Below are positions 40,101 to 52,975 of a DNA stretch of 64,000 nucleotides, piece after piece. Every line of letters starts with the position of its first letter. The first letter of the stretch is position 1. The notes under the pieces were generated by a model that was not told the origin of the DNA, ran no database searches, and saw only the letters and a program-made list of their open reading frames with translations. Source of the DNA: Himantopus leucocephalus (taxonomy: Eukaryota; Chordata; Aves; Charadriiformes; Recurvirostridae); the NCBI GenBank assembly GCA_003993805.1, contig RSEF01000020.1:12209655-12273654 (forward strand). The letters are read 5' to 3'. The translations under genes and the position numbers were made by a program.

Positions 40101-43100
40101 TGAGGACAGCACTTTTCACAGTGTAACATTTACCTGAAAGAACAAGTAAGAAATACAAGAGGTCAGCATTAACATGAATCCAAATAAGTCTTCCAAAGAA
40201 ATTTAGGAATCTGAAAAGCTACATGGATATAGAGCATTTAAAAAAAAAAAAAAAAGAGTAAAAACCAGTAAGAAATCATCATGGATTTGGGGCAGGAGGT
40301 TTGAAGAAACCAATCTTCCGGCAGTATCGGACAATAAATGGCACAGAAACTATAGTAATGCTGATTCGTACTGGAGCAAACAATTTGTGAATAGCATATG
40401 CCAACACAAACGTGCTTGTACCAGCAGCCATTTTAGATTGCAACGATGATTCACTGAAACCAAGTTTGAAGAGAACTGCAGTCATATCCACACCACTGGG
40501 GAAAGAGAAAACAAGATTTTTTAGTATATTTTAAGGTTGCATGCTAAAGAATATAAATTAAAAGTGTTATTTTTCGGGGAATTTAACGTGGCATGCTTCC
40601 AACTCTGGAATTTATGTTTTAATGTAATGTTGTTAAATAACAAAAGCAATGAATTATTTCAGCAGTAACAGCTCAAGTTACTTCTGTAGCAACAACACAT
40701 GCAATATTTTAAGCTGCACATTTTTTCTTACATTGACAAGTTCCCTGTGAAGTCAAATATGTTTAGTTTTACAACTGTAAAGCTGCAGCATTTGTACGGA
40801 GAATACTCAATCCCCTGCTCAACCTTCTGATAAAATAATCTATTTCTCTACTTCTGAATTTTGAAAAAGTTAGAAATTTGTGAATTTGTGTTGGAAATTC
40901 ATCTTCCCCAAATTCACAATAAAGTCTGTTCTGTGTCTTGATGAAATTTATCACATAAATATAGATCAACCCAAACCAAACAAGGTACCTGTTGTTAGGC
41001 TTAGAGTGTTTTAACAGCTTTTTACTCCCGTTAGAATGACAAGTATCTTATCTAAAAATCTAGGAAGTGAAGGAGGTATTATGGATCTCAAATAAGCACT
41101 ATCCACCAAATCCATTAATATTTTAATTCTCTATAGACATAGTAGCTTTCATCAAGGTTCCTATATTTGGAGTAATTTTCCAAAATAAGTTGTTACTGTA
41201 ACTTTTCCCCCTTCACTTGCCAGTATAGTATCTTGTAACCGGGAGTTAAATCATACCTGAAGGAAAAAAAATTCATTGTCACTCTGTGCCACGATGTAGT
41301 AAATGAGAGAAATCAAGCATTCACATATTCTCACTGAAACCAAAAGTAAGCGGCAGGGAATGTTTTGAGAAACAATGTGTTTCCTTATTTCCTCAGTTGA
41401 AATGCCTCATGCTCAACAGACATATCTATAACTGATGCATTCTCACCAGAAGCCACATAATTTCCCACCTGACTCCTATATGGCTATCTAGTGTTTTCTT
41501 TTTTAATCTAATCCTGTTTTAGTGGCCGTTGCCTTCTGCAGTTTCAACTGCGCAAACTGAGTTCAACACCCAGAAAAATAAATTTATCTCTAAGCTCCAG
41601 CACTTTTCTGTGGCTCTATCTTTACAGACCATACTACTGTTTGAGAACAAAAGATATCTCTGCAGAACAAAAATAAATTCTCTCATCTGGCTAGTTACTC
41701 TGGTGCAGTCTCTACTCTGCTGTTTTCACCTGCCCACCATGGATCACGCACTTATGCAAAGAAACCATGTACATCTATTTTCTCTCATACCTGAGGGGAG
41801 ATTAGATCCATATATGGATCCATCTATACTCAAAATTCAGAAGATTACTATGTATGGATCAAGCAGACATAAAGTAAATGTCTCCTTCTAGAAATAAGCA
41901 CAATGGCAAGATAACTTTCTTGGCTAAAACATTACCTAAAGGCTACAGACAACTGTACAAACCTCACCTTGACACAGCCAGGTAGAAGATTCCTAGAGAT
42001 ACTAATGAAATTCCAACATGGAATGAAACACCTACAGCACCATATTCCTTAAAAACTTGTTTCAGTTGCTGGGATTTGTTGAGTTTCTTGTTTTCACCAC
42101 TGGGATCCGTGGCTGCCTTTTCAGGGGATACACCTGCATCCTAAAAAGGAAACATTATTATTTATATATTATTATTATTATATTTATATTTTTATAAATA
42201 TATATAAATATAAATATATTTTATATTTATATATATATTTTTATATATTATTATTATTATATTTACATCAGTATTTATTAGCATTAAGCACAGTATCATA
42301 TTCCAGTCAGTTGAACCAATCTGAAATATTGAAAGAAGTGACTTGCATACAGAGCTGCTCAGAATGCTTTGGGAAGATAGTAACACACTTTTGCTCTTTC
42401 GCATCAGGAGAGCAGGTGCCTGTGGCAGAGCCCATGCAAACTCCCTTTTCCCAACTCTTCATATCAAAGGGATGCACTGAGCTTGGTGCAAGTTCTTATG
42501 CAATGCAAGTGCCCAAACCACAACAGTAAGTTTCATAATTAAAGAGTCATTATAGTCCCACTCTTCCATTTGACCCAAACAAGTGCCAAGGCACACCCAC
42601 ACAGTTGCTTGAGAGATGAGACTGAGGTGCCAAGGAGATCTTTGCTTACACCCACTGCTCAGCTTTATACAGTGAATTCTTGTACCATAGCTTGTTGTTC
42701 AAGGGCAAAGCAGCTGATGGCACTGGAAGCCGACATGATACCACACTGATGCTGCCTTACTAACAACTTACTGATAGAAGAGGTCTAACATTTAAGTTCC
42801 TATAAATCACTCTCTGTAGGTCAGCTGAAAAAAGAAAGAACCGGGGAACTGCTACTGTTGACAGCAACAAGCAATACTGTTGCAGCAATGCAGACAACAG
42901 CTCCACAGATGCGCCAGTGCTGGTGTAAATAGCCTAACTATATTGAAAATGTTTGTCATAGTAAAATTTATTGACAGCTTTTTATCTGGGTAAATTGAAA
43001 GTGCAGAACTTCAAACTAAAATATACCCCAAAGCGATCTGTCAGTGCAATGCAGGCAAAGAAGGGCATATAGGCTGGTATGACAGCCGTTGGATACCTCC

Positions 43101-45711
43101 TCCTACTTGCCATAGAAAAAATACCAACTGGAGAAAGAAAACGTTTCCACAAAGTCCTTGGGACTTTTCTCTAATTAGCGAGTGGTTGCCAGGAAAGATT
43201 AGAAGAGTCCTTTCTTTTCAGCTGAATTCAGCAGCAGTCGTGACGGTATGACAGCCAGACTAAAGGCCACTACTGCCCACAGGACGGGTACAGCTACTGA
43301 GAGCCTGGCACCACTTTGTCCTACTGTAGATTGGTTTCAAGGCACACAAATTATAAGAGAAATACTTTTGATTAATCCTTGCACTTGGTGAGATTGTAAA
43401 TTAGGATACAAGGCAGGCTCCTTTTACAACACTCATGGTAGGATGAACTCGCTTTAATGAGTGATTTTAACCATACCAACCACACCACCCCCCAAACAAA
43501 CCCCTATGCTTGCTGCTGGTTTTCTCTGTTTTAATTGTAATTTGTGTTACTTTGTATTTCATTTTGACAGGAAATCATGCTGATCCACAAATATGTATTT
43601 GGGGAACTGTGTAGCTCAATTTATTCTGATTCTTGCATTTTAAAGATTTTCAAACATAATGGATGTTAGGGGTTTTTTTTTGGCTCGTGAGACAAAGCAA
43701 TATTTGAATAGAAACTGAAACTTGACTAAGAAAGAAAAATGTCCTGTAGAAAAATAAATCCTTTATTGCTTAAACCAAGCAGTTTTAATACTAGAAGGTA
43801 AATGAGGAAAAAATATTCAAATATATATTTTTTGAAGCAAGTTCATTAAGCAAAAGAATGGATTCATAGTTAGACAATCTAATTACTTTCAGCCACTGGA
43901 AGTAATTAGATTCCAGACATGGCTGTACTACAGGGCTGCTATTTCACCATGCTTCAGAACTCATTCTCTTACTCTTCAGTTTTATTATAGAAGGGGGGGA
44001 GGAAAGAATGCTCTTTTGACTCCCAGTGTGTAAAATGTAAATACTGAGTTATTGAATGGAACGAGTTGAATAAACTGAACAAAATAGTCTCATAATACCT
44101 TCTGCCAAAATCTGTCCTAACAATTCAATCAACATCACATGCTTAGTCAAGAATGCTCATTTATTCAACAGCGTGATTTTCTTAAAAGCCAAGTGTGGTT
44201 TGAATGGTATTTTAAGATTTAATAGCTTATAGTGAGTTTTTCATCTGAACAAAGATGATCATTATCTATTTAAGGAGCTAAATAGGAAGATTTTCTTCAG
44301 ATAGCTGCCATGAAAACAGGAGCTGACAATCTACAGATAAGCCTTAGAGGAACTCTGGGTCTTACAGCCATGCTTGCAAGATGGATCATAAGGACTGAAA
44401 GATATCTTGTTCTCATCATCCAAGTGCATTTCAATTCGCTTATGCTCTCAGGCTCATCTGCCAGGCAATTTCTGAATGGTATCGAAGCAAGATGTTAAAA
44501 AGTACCACTTCAACAGATATTATTTGGACTACCCAGTATGGTCATGTCTTGAATAACATACAACTTAGCAAAGAAAGCTACCTATTTTTCATATAATTCT
44601 GCTATAATCTTTCTGCTAGAAAGCCAATTTTATTCCCATTCTTTAGATAAAGATTCACCTTTTGGACAAACTATGGCATGAAAACAAATCTGAAACATCA
44701 TGTTATGCTTTGTAATGGAGCTACAGAAATTAACCTGAAAATTAATCTGTAGAAATTAAACTGTAAATGAGGCTTTGTACAGAAAGCTCACATTCACAAG
44801 CTTGGCACAAGCAGGTGTAAAGCAGGTCCCTGTCTCCTACAGAAATCCAACGTAAACATGATTTAATAATCTACTGCCACATAAAAAAGTTACGTGTAAG
44901 GCCTTCATTTGCTTTTCTCTTTGAGTCAACTGTAATTTAAAACCAAAACAACAAATGGTACAAATTCATGCAAATTTTTCCTTCCCATCTCCAAATATTG
45001 AATGGAATGTTGAAAGCACGGTGAAACACATAATTAACCGGCTGCCCGTTTGTATTTTCTCTCTCAGCTAACGAAAAGGCACAGTCAGGCACAAGACATC
45101 TCTCTGCGGGCACCCCACCAGCCGGCCACCCGCTGCCATTCTCAGGGGCTGAAACCCATGACACCTTCAGAAAACCCTTTCAGCCACCGCCACCAGAACA
45201 CCCGGGCTTCTCTGTCTACGTGAATTACTGAAAAACCCTTTTTTAAAGTCTTCATGACTCACCTAAAGTGCTTGAACTCAGCAGCCCTCAGGGGAAACAC
45301 CCCCCCCCCCCCCCACCCACCCCCCCCCCCCCCNCCCCCACCACCACCGGGGCTGTGCAGGCCAGCTGAACCCCTCATCTTGCAAACGCTCCCCCACAAC
45401 TGGAAAAAACTCCCAAGCCAGCACAACTTGTGCTTTAATCGAAGCTACGATCCGCCTCCCCACCAAAACACCTCCCTCCTGAGGCCGCGCACTACCTCAC
45501 GGTGCGGGGGGGGGGGGCTCCCCCCTCCCCGCCCCCTTACCTTGGCGGAAGTGCCGGCGGCGGATCGCAGTGTTACGAGGGGCAACGGTGGGGTGAAACC
45601 AGCCCGGGCGAGGCGGGGACCGTAACCTAAGACGAAGGGGACGGTGGGGAGCGGGGGGCTACGCGGGATCGCCGGCGGCCGCAGCGGGCCCAGGCGCACC
45701 AGGCGGTACAT
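37186..45711 (-). CDS. FAM210B: FAM210B gene, complete, 3 coding exons, 186 aa
   Basis: FAM210B is a mitochondrial membrane protein of the DUF1279 family. In mammals it has been linked to erythroid differentiation and mitochondrial metabolism. Coding exons 45541-45711 (171 bp), 41968-42140 (173 bp) and 40279-40495 (217 bp) sum to 561 bp, 186 codons plus stop, all in phase. The first ~45 residues are Arg/Pro-rich with no acidic residue, typical of a mitochondrial targeting sequence. QVFKEYGAVGVSFHVGISLV begins the conserved domain with a membrane segment about 91-113. SKMAAGTSTFVLAYAIHKLF and APVRISITIVSVP are the family signature, followed by YCRKIGFFKPP at the end. It is convergent with AURKA, as in the human order. 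Confidence 0.95.
37192..40278 (-). other. FAM210B: FAM210B 3' untranslated region (inferred)
   Basis: About 3.1 kb downstream of the stop codon with no other gene, ending at a canonical AATAAA. A long 3' UTR is also known for mammalian FAM210B. It is AT-rich, with no interspersed repeat recognised. Confidence 0.55.
40279..40495 (-). CDS. FAM210B: FAM210B last coding exon
   Basis: The acceptor TCTCTTTCCCCAG ends at 40496. It begins T GGT GTG GAT ATG (SGVDM) and stops with TGA at 40281-40279. It carries the most conserved family block, LQSKMAAGTSTFVLAYAIHK, and a membrane-associated ITIVSVPFIVRY. Confidence 0.96.
41968..42140 (-). CDS. FAM210B: FAM210B coding exon 2
   Basis: The acceptor CCTTTTTAG ends at 42141 and the donor GTGAGG is at 41967. 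It begins DAGVSPEKAATDPSGENKK and runs into QQLKQVFKEYGAVGVSFHVG and SLVSLGIFYLAVS, the first membrane segment. It ends two bases into a Ser codon. Confidence 0.94.
42156..42266. repeat. AT-only repeat with 79-bp direct duplication, FAM210B intron 1
   Basis: About 110 bp of nearly pure A/T built from TATTA and TATAAATA units. A 25-bp block is identical at 42162-42186 and 42241-42265. It begins about 15 bp upstream of the exon 2 acceptor on the transcript strand. Confidence 0.9.
42267..45540 (-). other. FAM210B intron 1
   Basis: 3.3 kb of AT-rich intron with no further exon or recognisable transposon. It ends near the poly-C tract and the promoter CpG island. Confidence 0.7.
45300..45339. repeat. 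Poly-C tract with single N
   Basis: C15, a short CA-interrupted stretch, C14, N (45334), then C5. It is immediately 3' of the FAM210B first exon inside intron 1. Length is unresolved in the assembly. Confidence 0.95.
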
Positions 45712-46120
45712 AGCAACGGCGCAAGAACAGCGCAGCCCCAACTCTGCGCGCCGAGCGGGCGACCAGACCTGACAAGCCGAACACCGGCCCCGCCCGCCGC
45801 CGGGCGGGCTGGCGGTTATTTGAGGGAGGGCGGTTACAGGTATCGCTGCCCGCTGAGGGGGAGGGCGAGCGACGGGCGCTTTTGGTCTGAGGGAAAAAAG
45901 TCTCTGAGGGCGGCCTGTTGCCGCTCGGGAGGGTGTGAGGCAGTCCCCTGCCTTGTCTTGGGTGGCTAAACCCCTTCCAGCGCCCTTCTGGAGGGAGCTG
46001 TAGGAGCTTAAACACAGCAGTTTTTCGGTGTTGCCTTCCAGGTAGCTCGCTAAGGGGGGAGAGTTGCCTTTTCAGTCCCCTCGGCGGCGTTTAGACCTGT
46101 AAGGGTGAAGGGGAGGTGGT
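45420..46120. promoter_or_regulatory. FAM210B: FAM210B CpG-island promoter
   Basis: A G+C- and CpG-rich block covering the first coding exon and about 400 bp upstream. No TATA box was seen. The transcription start was not determined. Confidence 0.7.
45541..45711 (-). CDS. FAM210B: FAM210B first coding exon (mitochondrial targeting region)
   Basis: The ATG is at 45711-45709 and the donor GTAAGG starts at 45540. It has 57 codons, MYRLVRLGPLRPPAIPRSPP onward, ending AAGTSAK in phase 0. The frame is also open to an in-frame ATG at 45741 (MGLRCSCAVA extension, 196 aa in total). The downstream ATG is preferred because it starts directly with an Arg-rich targeting peptide, but this is not settled. 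Confidence 0.8.
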
Positions 46121-48278
46121 GCCCGTCGTCCTTCAGAGTGTTCGCTAAGTCTGCACGTACGTTAAAGCAGAGAAGTGGTTAAAGTGTCATCGCTGCTGCA
46201 GTTCTGGTGCATGGGCTCGCAGTGCTGGAAATTTATTTAATTACTGACTTTATCTTGAATAGTAATTTGCCAGGACCTCATGGTAGAGGTCACAGAGTGC
46301 AAAAGCAGAGCTTTTCCAGTCCCGAAGGGGTCAGAGCATCTCCGAGACCAGAAGCTTTCCAACAAACACTGCGAAGGTGTCACATTTACAGCCTTGTTTC
46401 TGTATTAAAACCGCAACAGGAAAAGTAGGAGTTAAAAATACCATTGAAGTATAACATCACTGTGAGAGAATTGTAGATGTTCGGGGCGGGGGGTGTGTTT
46501 CATGGCAGGTGAATCCCAGTGCCCTGGGGAGCTCTATTTCAACCAGTATGGCTTTGGCTGATGGGAAAGATCTGTCCATATTGGGTAATTTTCAGGATCA
46601 GTGCATAACCGTGGTGATTTCCAGACCGTTTGTGGTGTTTCAGTCATCCAATGTTAATGCTACTGAACACGGTTTAATATCTGCAAGTTGACTGCTACCC
46701 TGCACAATGCCAGGGCTTTTCACAACCGCAGTTCCTGCAGCTTTCTGAAATGGTGGCTCGTTGCCATCCCAGACAAGGCTGCTCCCTGTGGGGGGAGGGT
46801 AAATGTTGCATAACTATATTAATGTACTGAAACAATGCATCTGAATGCTAAGCTCTGGCAATAAAATACTTCTCTTTTCCTAATTACTAAGCCTTTTCTC
46901 TTCAGGCACGTTGTTGTTTTGACAGTGATGTAAGCATACAGGGCTGAGTACAACAGGAGAACTGTGTCAGATAAATAGGAGGTTTTCCCTCCGGAATAGC
47001 TTGCAGCTTCGGAGCACAAGCTGGAACTGCACAGAGCAACACTGAATGGTACAATGCTGAAATGGCATGGTGGGTGGCTCTTGTTAAGTGCAATGCACCA
47101 CAAAACAGATGGGTTTCAAGGAGTATCTTGGAGGAAGAGAGGGAGAGAGCTTTGTGTGTGTTAAAATAGAGTCTGTTCTGGACATAACCAACAGTACTGC
47201 CAGTTCTAGGGTTTTACACTTCCTTTAGTTCTTGCTTCATAAATCTAGTGTCTCAGAATGCTTTGTAGAAGAATAGTTTCTTGGAACACAATTTCACGTA
47301 TTTATTATGTTCACATATTTATTATATTTATTACTGTTCCAAAGCAATTTGCTAATGTGTTTTCTGTGACTATTCATACACCAGCACCACCTGAGTAGAC
47401 AGATGATAACACACTACAATTTTGTAATTTTTTTTCTGAATTGTAAAAAATCCCAGGAGTTAATTTTGGTCCCACTCTGTAAAGGAGGTATCAGTCAAGT
47501 TCCACTGTCATGGACCACCACTGGCGTCTGCACATACGCACTGGACACTTCCCTGTGTTTGTCTGGCAGACCCATTAGAGCCATTGCATGGTGGAGAACA
47601 CAGAGCTGCTCTCCGGTGGCATATGTGTTATGTTGCTGCTGGACATCTAGAAATCCTGGGCAAGTGCAGAAAAGAGAAGGAGGTCAGTTAATGAGGCATC
47701 AAAGCATTAGAGTTGGCAGTTTTATATGTATGGTCTGGCTATCTGCTGTTTTCAAACCCTCAGTGGGAGATTTCATTTAGACACAGGAAGGAACAATACC
47801 ATAAACATCAAATGATACATGGTCATTGAAAAACAAGCAAACAATCTGGCTTAAGATACCTTAATGTGAAGATAGTTTACAAGTGCAGGGAAAAAGACAT
47901 TAGCTCCATCCTGCTCACTGTAACTAAGGCAAAAGTGAGAAGTACTTTGTTACTTTCAAAGACAGCTCAAGAAAATGATTCTGCACGGACACACATTTGT
48001 TATCCTGGATGTGTAGGTCCTTCTGTAATGCGTACATCAACAGTTACTCCTCACACGTCACTATATTTACCTCTCTGCCTGCAGTAGTAGGACTTTGGGC
48101 CATCTTCCATCCCATCTTGTTATTTACTGCCTGAAATGTGCAGACATTGCCAGGACACCTAGAATCTTACCTATAACCCTGGAAGTACAGGTAATCCTGA
48201 TGGTGCAGCTGAAAGGCAATGGGACAAGTAAGAAGGTAAATGGGAAGACTGATGAGCCCGCAAATTCCCTTGCAATTT
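46121..48278. other. Intergenic sequence upstream of FAM210B
   Basis: No gene supportable. An AT-rich TATTTATTA cluster lies near 47298-47333. Short open frames show no family motifs. Confidence 0.6.
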
Positions 48279-49352
48279 ATAGAATCATAGAATCGTGTAG
48301 GTTGGAAAAGACCCTTAAGACATTGAGTCCAACAGTTAATTTAATACTGCTAACTCCACCACTAAACCGTGTCCCTAAGTGCTACGTCTACACATCTTCT
48401 AAATACCTCCAGGGATGGCGACTCAACCGCTTCCCTGGGCAGCCTGTTCCAATGCTTGACAACCCTTTTGGTGAAAATTTTTTTCATAATATCCAATCTA
48501 AACCTTGCCTGGCACAACTTGACGCTGTTTCCTCATGTCCAATTGCCTGTTACTTGGGAAAAGAGACTGACATCCACCCAAATGAAGAGCTGGCCACAGG
48601 AAAAGCCAACCCAGAGCCCCAAAGGAGAAGCCAGCCCCTGGGAAAAGCACCCCCTGGGAAAAACAACCCCAGGCAGGTTTCCAGCCACTCTTCCCCAGGC
48701 GTGTATCACTGCATGGGATTGTTGTGATGCAAGTGCAGGACCTGGCAATGAGCCTTGTTGAACCTCACACCATTGGCCTCGGCCCATCAATCCAGCCTGC
48801 CCAGGTCCCTCTCTAGAGCCATCCTACCCTCAAGCAGACCAACAGTCCCACCTAGCTTTTTGTCATCTGCAAACTTACTGAGGGGGCACTTGATCCCTTC
48901 GTCCAGATTGTTGATAAAGATATTAAACAGAACTGGCCCCAGTACTGAGCCTTGGGAAACACCACTTGTGACAGGCCACCAACTGGATTTAACTCCATTC
49001 ACCACAACTCTCTGGGCCCGGCCAGCCAGCCAGCCAGTTTTTCACCTAGCAAAGCGTACCCCCATCCAAGCCATAAGCAGCCAGTTTTCCCAGGAGAAGG
49101 CTGTAGAAATGGTGTCAAAGGCTTTACTAAAGCCTAGGCAGACAACATCCATAGCTTCAGTCAAGCAGGACCTGCCTTGCCTAAACCCGTGCTGACTGGG
49201 CCTGACCACCTGGTTGTCCTGTACATGCCACATGGTGGCACTCATGATGATCTGCTCCATAACTGTCCCCGACACTGCGGTCAGGCTGACCGGCCTGTAG
49301 TTCCCTGGATCCTCCTTCTGGCCCTTCTTGTGGATGGGTGTCATGTTTGCTA
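48279..49352 (-). mobile_element. CR1 LINE fragment with degenerate reverse-transcriptase segments
   Basis: It lies on the minus strand. The 3' terminus begins AGAATCATAGAATCG (48281 on), with the usual CR1 3' phrases CTGGGCAGCCTGTTCCA and ATCCAATCTAAACCTTGCC. Further left on the element, translation gives RT motifs: LANMTPIHKKG and DPGNYRPVSLT (49.2-49.35 kb), FSKAFDTI, then [20 protein letters not shown] and FADDKKLGG (48.8-49.0 kb). An internal deletion joins the 3' region to the RT at about 48580-48690, and stop codons or frame shifts separate the RT blocks. It is an inactive, 5'-truncated copy. Confidence 0.93.
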
Positions 49353-52300
49353 ACCTAATTTGTGCAGCCATTGGGAGAACAAGACTTCAGGCCTAACAAA
49401 GAACTGCCTTGAACTTGTATTTACTAGCTGTTAACGTGTTAGATCCCATGGGAGGACGTGATGTTGTATCCACCAGAGTGGGCACAACAGCACTTGAATG
49501 TGAAGGAGAGATTCGCTTCTTGGTTACTGAATTTCTCTATTACATTCATATAGTACATTTATTTTTCATGTAAATAGAGATGACTGCTGTTTTCAGTGAG
49601 CAGGACTGACTAGTAATTTCCATTTTTCTAAAATCAACTCAAATTGTCCCATTGCTCTTTGATAATTACAGTATCAGTCTTTATAACATGTCAATTTTTC
49701 AAGCAATACCTTAATAATTTATCTTCTTTTCTGTCATTCATTTTCTCACAAGCACTTACGTATCAAAATGTTTTGGTACCTATACTAAATATAGGAGAAG
49801 CTGAAAAAATGGATGCTACAAAATGCTAAAATATATACAGATCTCAAAAGTGTGTTCAGCAGTCTTGAAACGAGCATGGTGTGTCAAGATGGCTTATTTG
49901 AAAATAGACTTCGACTGATGATGCACTTGATCTACTGCACGTGTGTCCTGTCTGAACCGCTGCTTCATCTCTCAGCCTGTTGCTACATAGATTTACTATT
50001 ATTTTCCTTTTGTAATTTTCCAACAGCCAGATAGCGCTGCTCTGGTTTTGTGTTATTTATGTTATTATTGCACTGTTAATTGTTTATTGTCAGTAAGAGT
50101 AAAGCTGGGAATTAAGATGAAAGATCGCCAAATAGGCAGTTAAGTAAAATGTCACCAGAAGGTGCATTTGGATTCCAGTGAGGCAAAGACTTTTCCATAA
50201 TGACCGTTCTTGTATAATTTGTCAGAAATGTTTGTCATGCTTCTATCAGAACATTTACAATGAAGTAGCATAGGGGATACCCTTTATCAAGATATCTGTT
50301 ATAAACCCCTTACATAACACTTTCCCTTCCATAATTTGACTTTTTGAAGTCAAAATCTCTCTTGGTTTTACAGCGCTGTAGGAACAGTGACAGAATGGAA
50401 GTATGCTCTAACATGCAATTTCTGTAACTAGAAATCCATGTTGCAGAATTCTTCAATCTGTGGTTTGCCACGAGTGCGAGCTAAGTACTGCCATTGGTGC
50501 TTGTGGGACCCTGCAATGAGCTAGTTCAGGAGTTAAGTTCATTTGTGAGGATAAATGTGATTAGTAATTCAGTAACAGCTTACTTTTAATAATATCTTAG
50601 TCAAACTATAATAATGTTCTGATGATGAAGAAATCTTAGAAGTCTTCTAAGTTTTATAAATTGCATGAGAACAGATTCATTACACGTTTTTCAAATAATT
50701 TCATCTACAAATAATTCAGAGATCGCGAATGTGATAGTTCCAAAATATAATGCCTTCTAATGGGCAAGTAGGAATTGGTTCCTGTATGAGAGTGGGAGGC
50801 AATTGCTTATGCGTGATGGAAGCTGTATCATTTAGTATTATTACAAATGTAGTAATGCCACGTACATAAATATAATGAGAGAAGCTGGGAACTGATCATG
50901 CACCTCATTCAGAAAAGAAGCTAAGGTAAATTTTTTTATATTATAGTAAATTAAGGGCATGGCATGTGAACTGGTTTTAAGTGGCCTAGTTCTTTAGTAC
51001 ATTGGCTTTTTCACATCATGTTCCAAGGGTGTTTAAATTATGAAGATGAGAATGTGGGTAGTTGATAAGATGAACATGAATTAAAATGATATCAGGAAAG
51101 GAATATCAGGAAATTTTATTTCCTTGAAATTAAAATTTGTATCTGTGCAAAGTACAACACAGTGCCTGTTCATTATTTGAGGAATCCATATGCAGTTTAT
51201 AAACATGTTTAGTAGGAAATTTCTGTGTCACAAATGCTTGAGTACATACAGTTAGCTTTCAGGGACATCTTCCTCCTCAAGCACAAACAATGAAAAATCC
51301 TTAAAACTTGGTATCTTCTATTCAATGGGAGAACCCTGCAGTGCTGGCATAGCTAAATCCAAAGGAAGCCAGCTCAGGTATTTTTGCCTGTGAGAGGAAT
51401 TTAGGGTCAGAAAAATATCCAAACAGGACAGCAAAGAAGGTATGATTTGCTTTATTTACCTGCAAATCCTTGCAGAATGGGGCTGCGTGACCTTGTTTCT
51501 TTCCAGTGCCCTGGAGATGTGTGGGAACTTCCATCGCAGACCTCTGGTTGTCCAAGCAAGGGAAACTATGGCTTCAACCCAAATCCCTCTAAAAGAGAAT
51601 CTGGCAATTTATGCGATGGCTTTCATGGGAGCCTCTGCACAAAGATTAATTTCACCTACTAAGCACATCTTACTCTTTGCCCATTGACCCCCTAGTGCTG
51701 TTAAAGCAAAAAGGGTTGTAAAGTGAAGACAGAAGAAAATAGAAGTGAAAACATCCAAAATGCTTGTATTTATGTGACCCACTGATGATTTCATGTGCCC
51801 ATCCTTGGCGTGCACATGGGTGAGCAGACTGTTGCTGCGGAGCAGTGAAGGTCTCTCTCTTCCTCATGGAGGAAGCATAGTTCTTTCAGGATCTTTGTGC
51901 TTTGGTTGATATAACAAGTCAGCAGCATTAATTCTACTCTCCACAAGAGTCCTCTCCGGTAATCTTCTGATGAGATGTTTTTCCATTTGGATGGTGTGAT
52001 GTACAGCCATTTGGATGTGTGAGTGAAAATCACATCCAATGTCTCCTGCTAGGTGTGGGATTGATAGCCCCAGCAAAGCAAGAAGGTTACGTATTCGCAG
52101 AACAGATAAACTACAGAGAGTGGCAGCAGAAGCAGCTTCCTTGGCACCCACTAATGTGTTTCACCCTAACATGGAGGGTAACTCAGTCTCTATGTCCAAA
52201 CAGCTCTGGGCCTTTTTGCCCTATCTCTGCGTCCTCAAGTGGCCACTGAAGACACACACAACTTTCTTCATAGAAGTCACTGGCTGTTCTCACGTCTCAG

Positions 52301-52928
52301 TAACTATTAATCCGGGTTACATTCAAAGCAGCGATAACTGCTGTACCTACTGCTACTTCCTTGAGACATGTTGTGACATACCCATTCACAGTTTGGAAGA
52401 CTGGCTTTAACATTTAACTCAAGTCACCTTTTTTGGTGTCCAGCAAAGTTTCCATTCCTCATGCCTGTGAAGAAGTTACCATCTTCTACCCTTAGATTGA
52501 TATTTATTTTGCAGTGAAGTGCAAACAATTCATTCAGGTACCTGGGGTTTGGCATTTGGATAAGATTTCAGCTGGCTATTTAATTTATCATTCAGTGCAA
52601 CCCACTCTGAGGAGAGGTGTCTGCTTTAGACCCATACCTCCGGACAGTAGCTAGCAAACTTTTAAAACAGATGAAGTCAGCTAGTCCAGGGAAAGTGCAC
52701 TGTCTTGTGCTGATGAATATAACACAGAAAGGGATGCCAAATGATGCTGTTTAGTGATTTTTTTTAAAATGTCCGCTGCTATTAAAATGGCTAAAATGGT
52801 GTTTTATGAATTGAAAAATTGTGGGGCCAAATTTGGAAGCTGAATGTTTAGACTGCTTTGCCGCCTCAAGCTGTTTTATGCCTCTTCTGATTCCCATGGA
52901 CACTCAAATCTGCACAGGCTCCTTTAGA

Positions 52929-52975
52929 TTTTTTTTTTTTTTTTTTTTTTNNNNNNNNNTTTTTTTTTTTTTTTT
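52929..52975. repeat. Poly-T tract with 9-N gap
   Basis: T22, nine N (52951-52959), then T16. This is an unresolved homopolymer. Confidence 0.95.

Noticed and set aside
48095..48727. 210-codon plus-strand frame
   Set aside because: Mostly antisense translation of the CR1 3' region.
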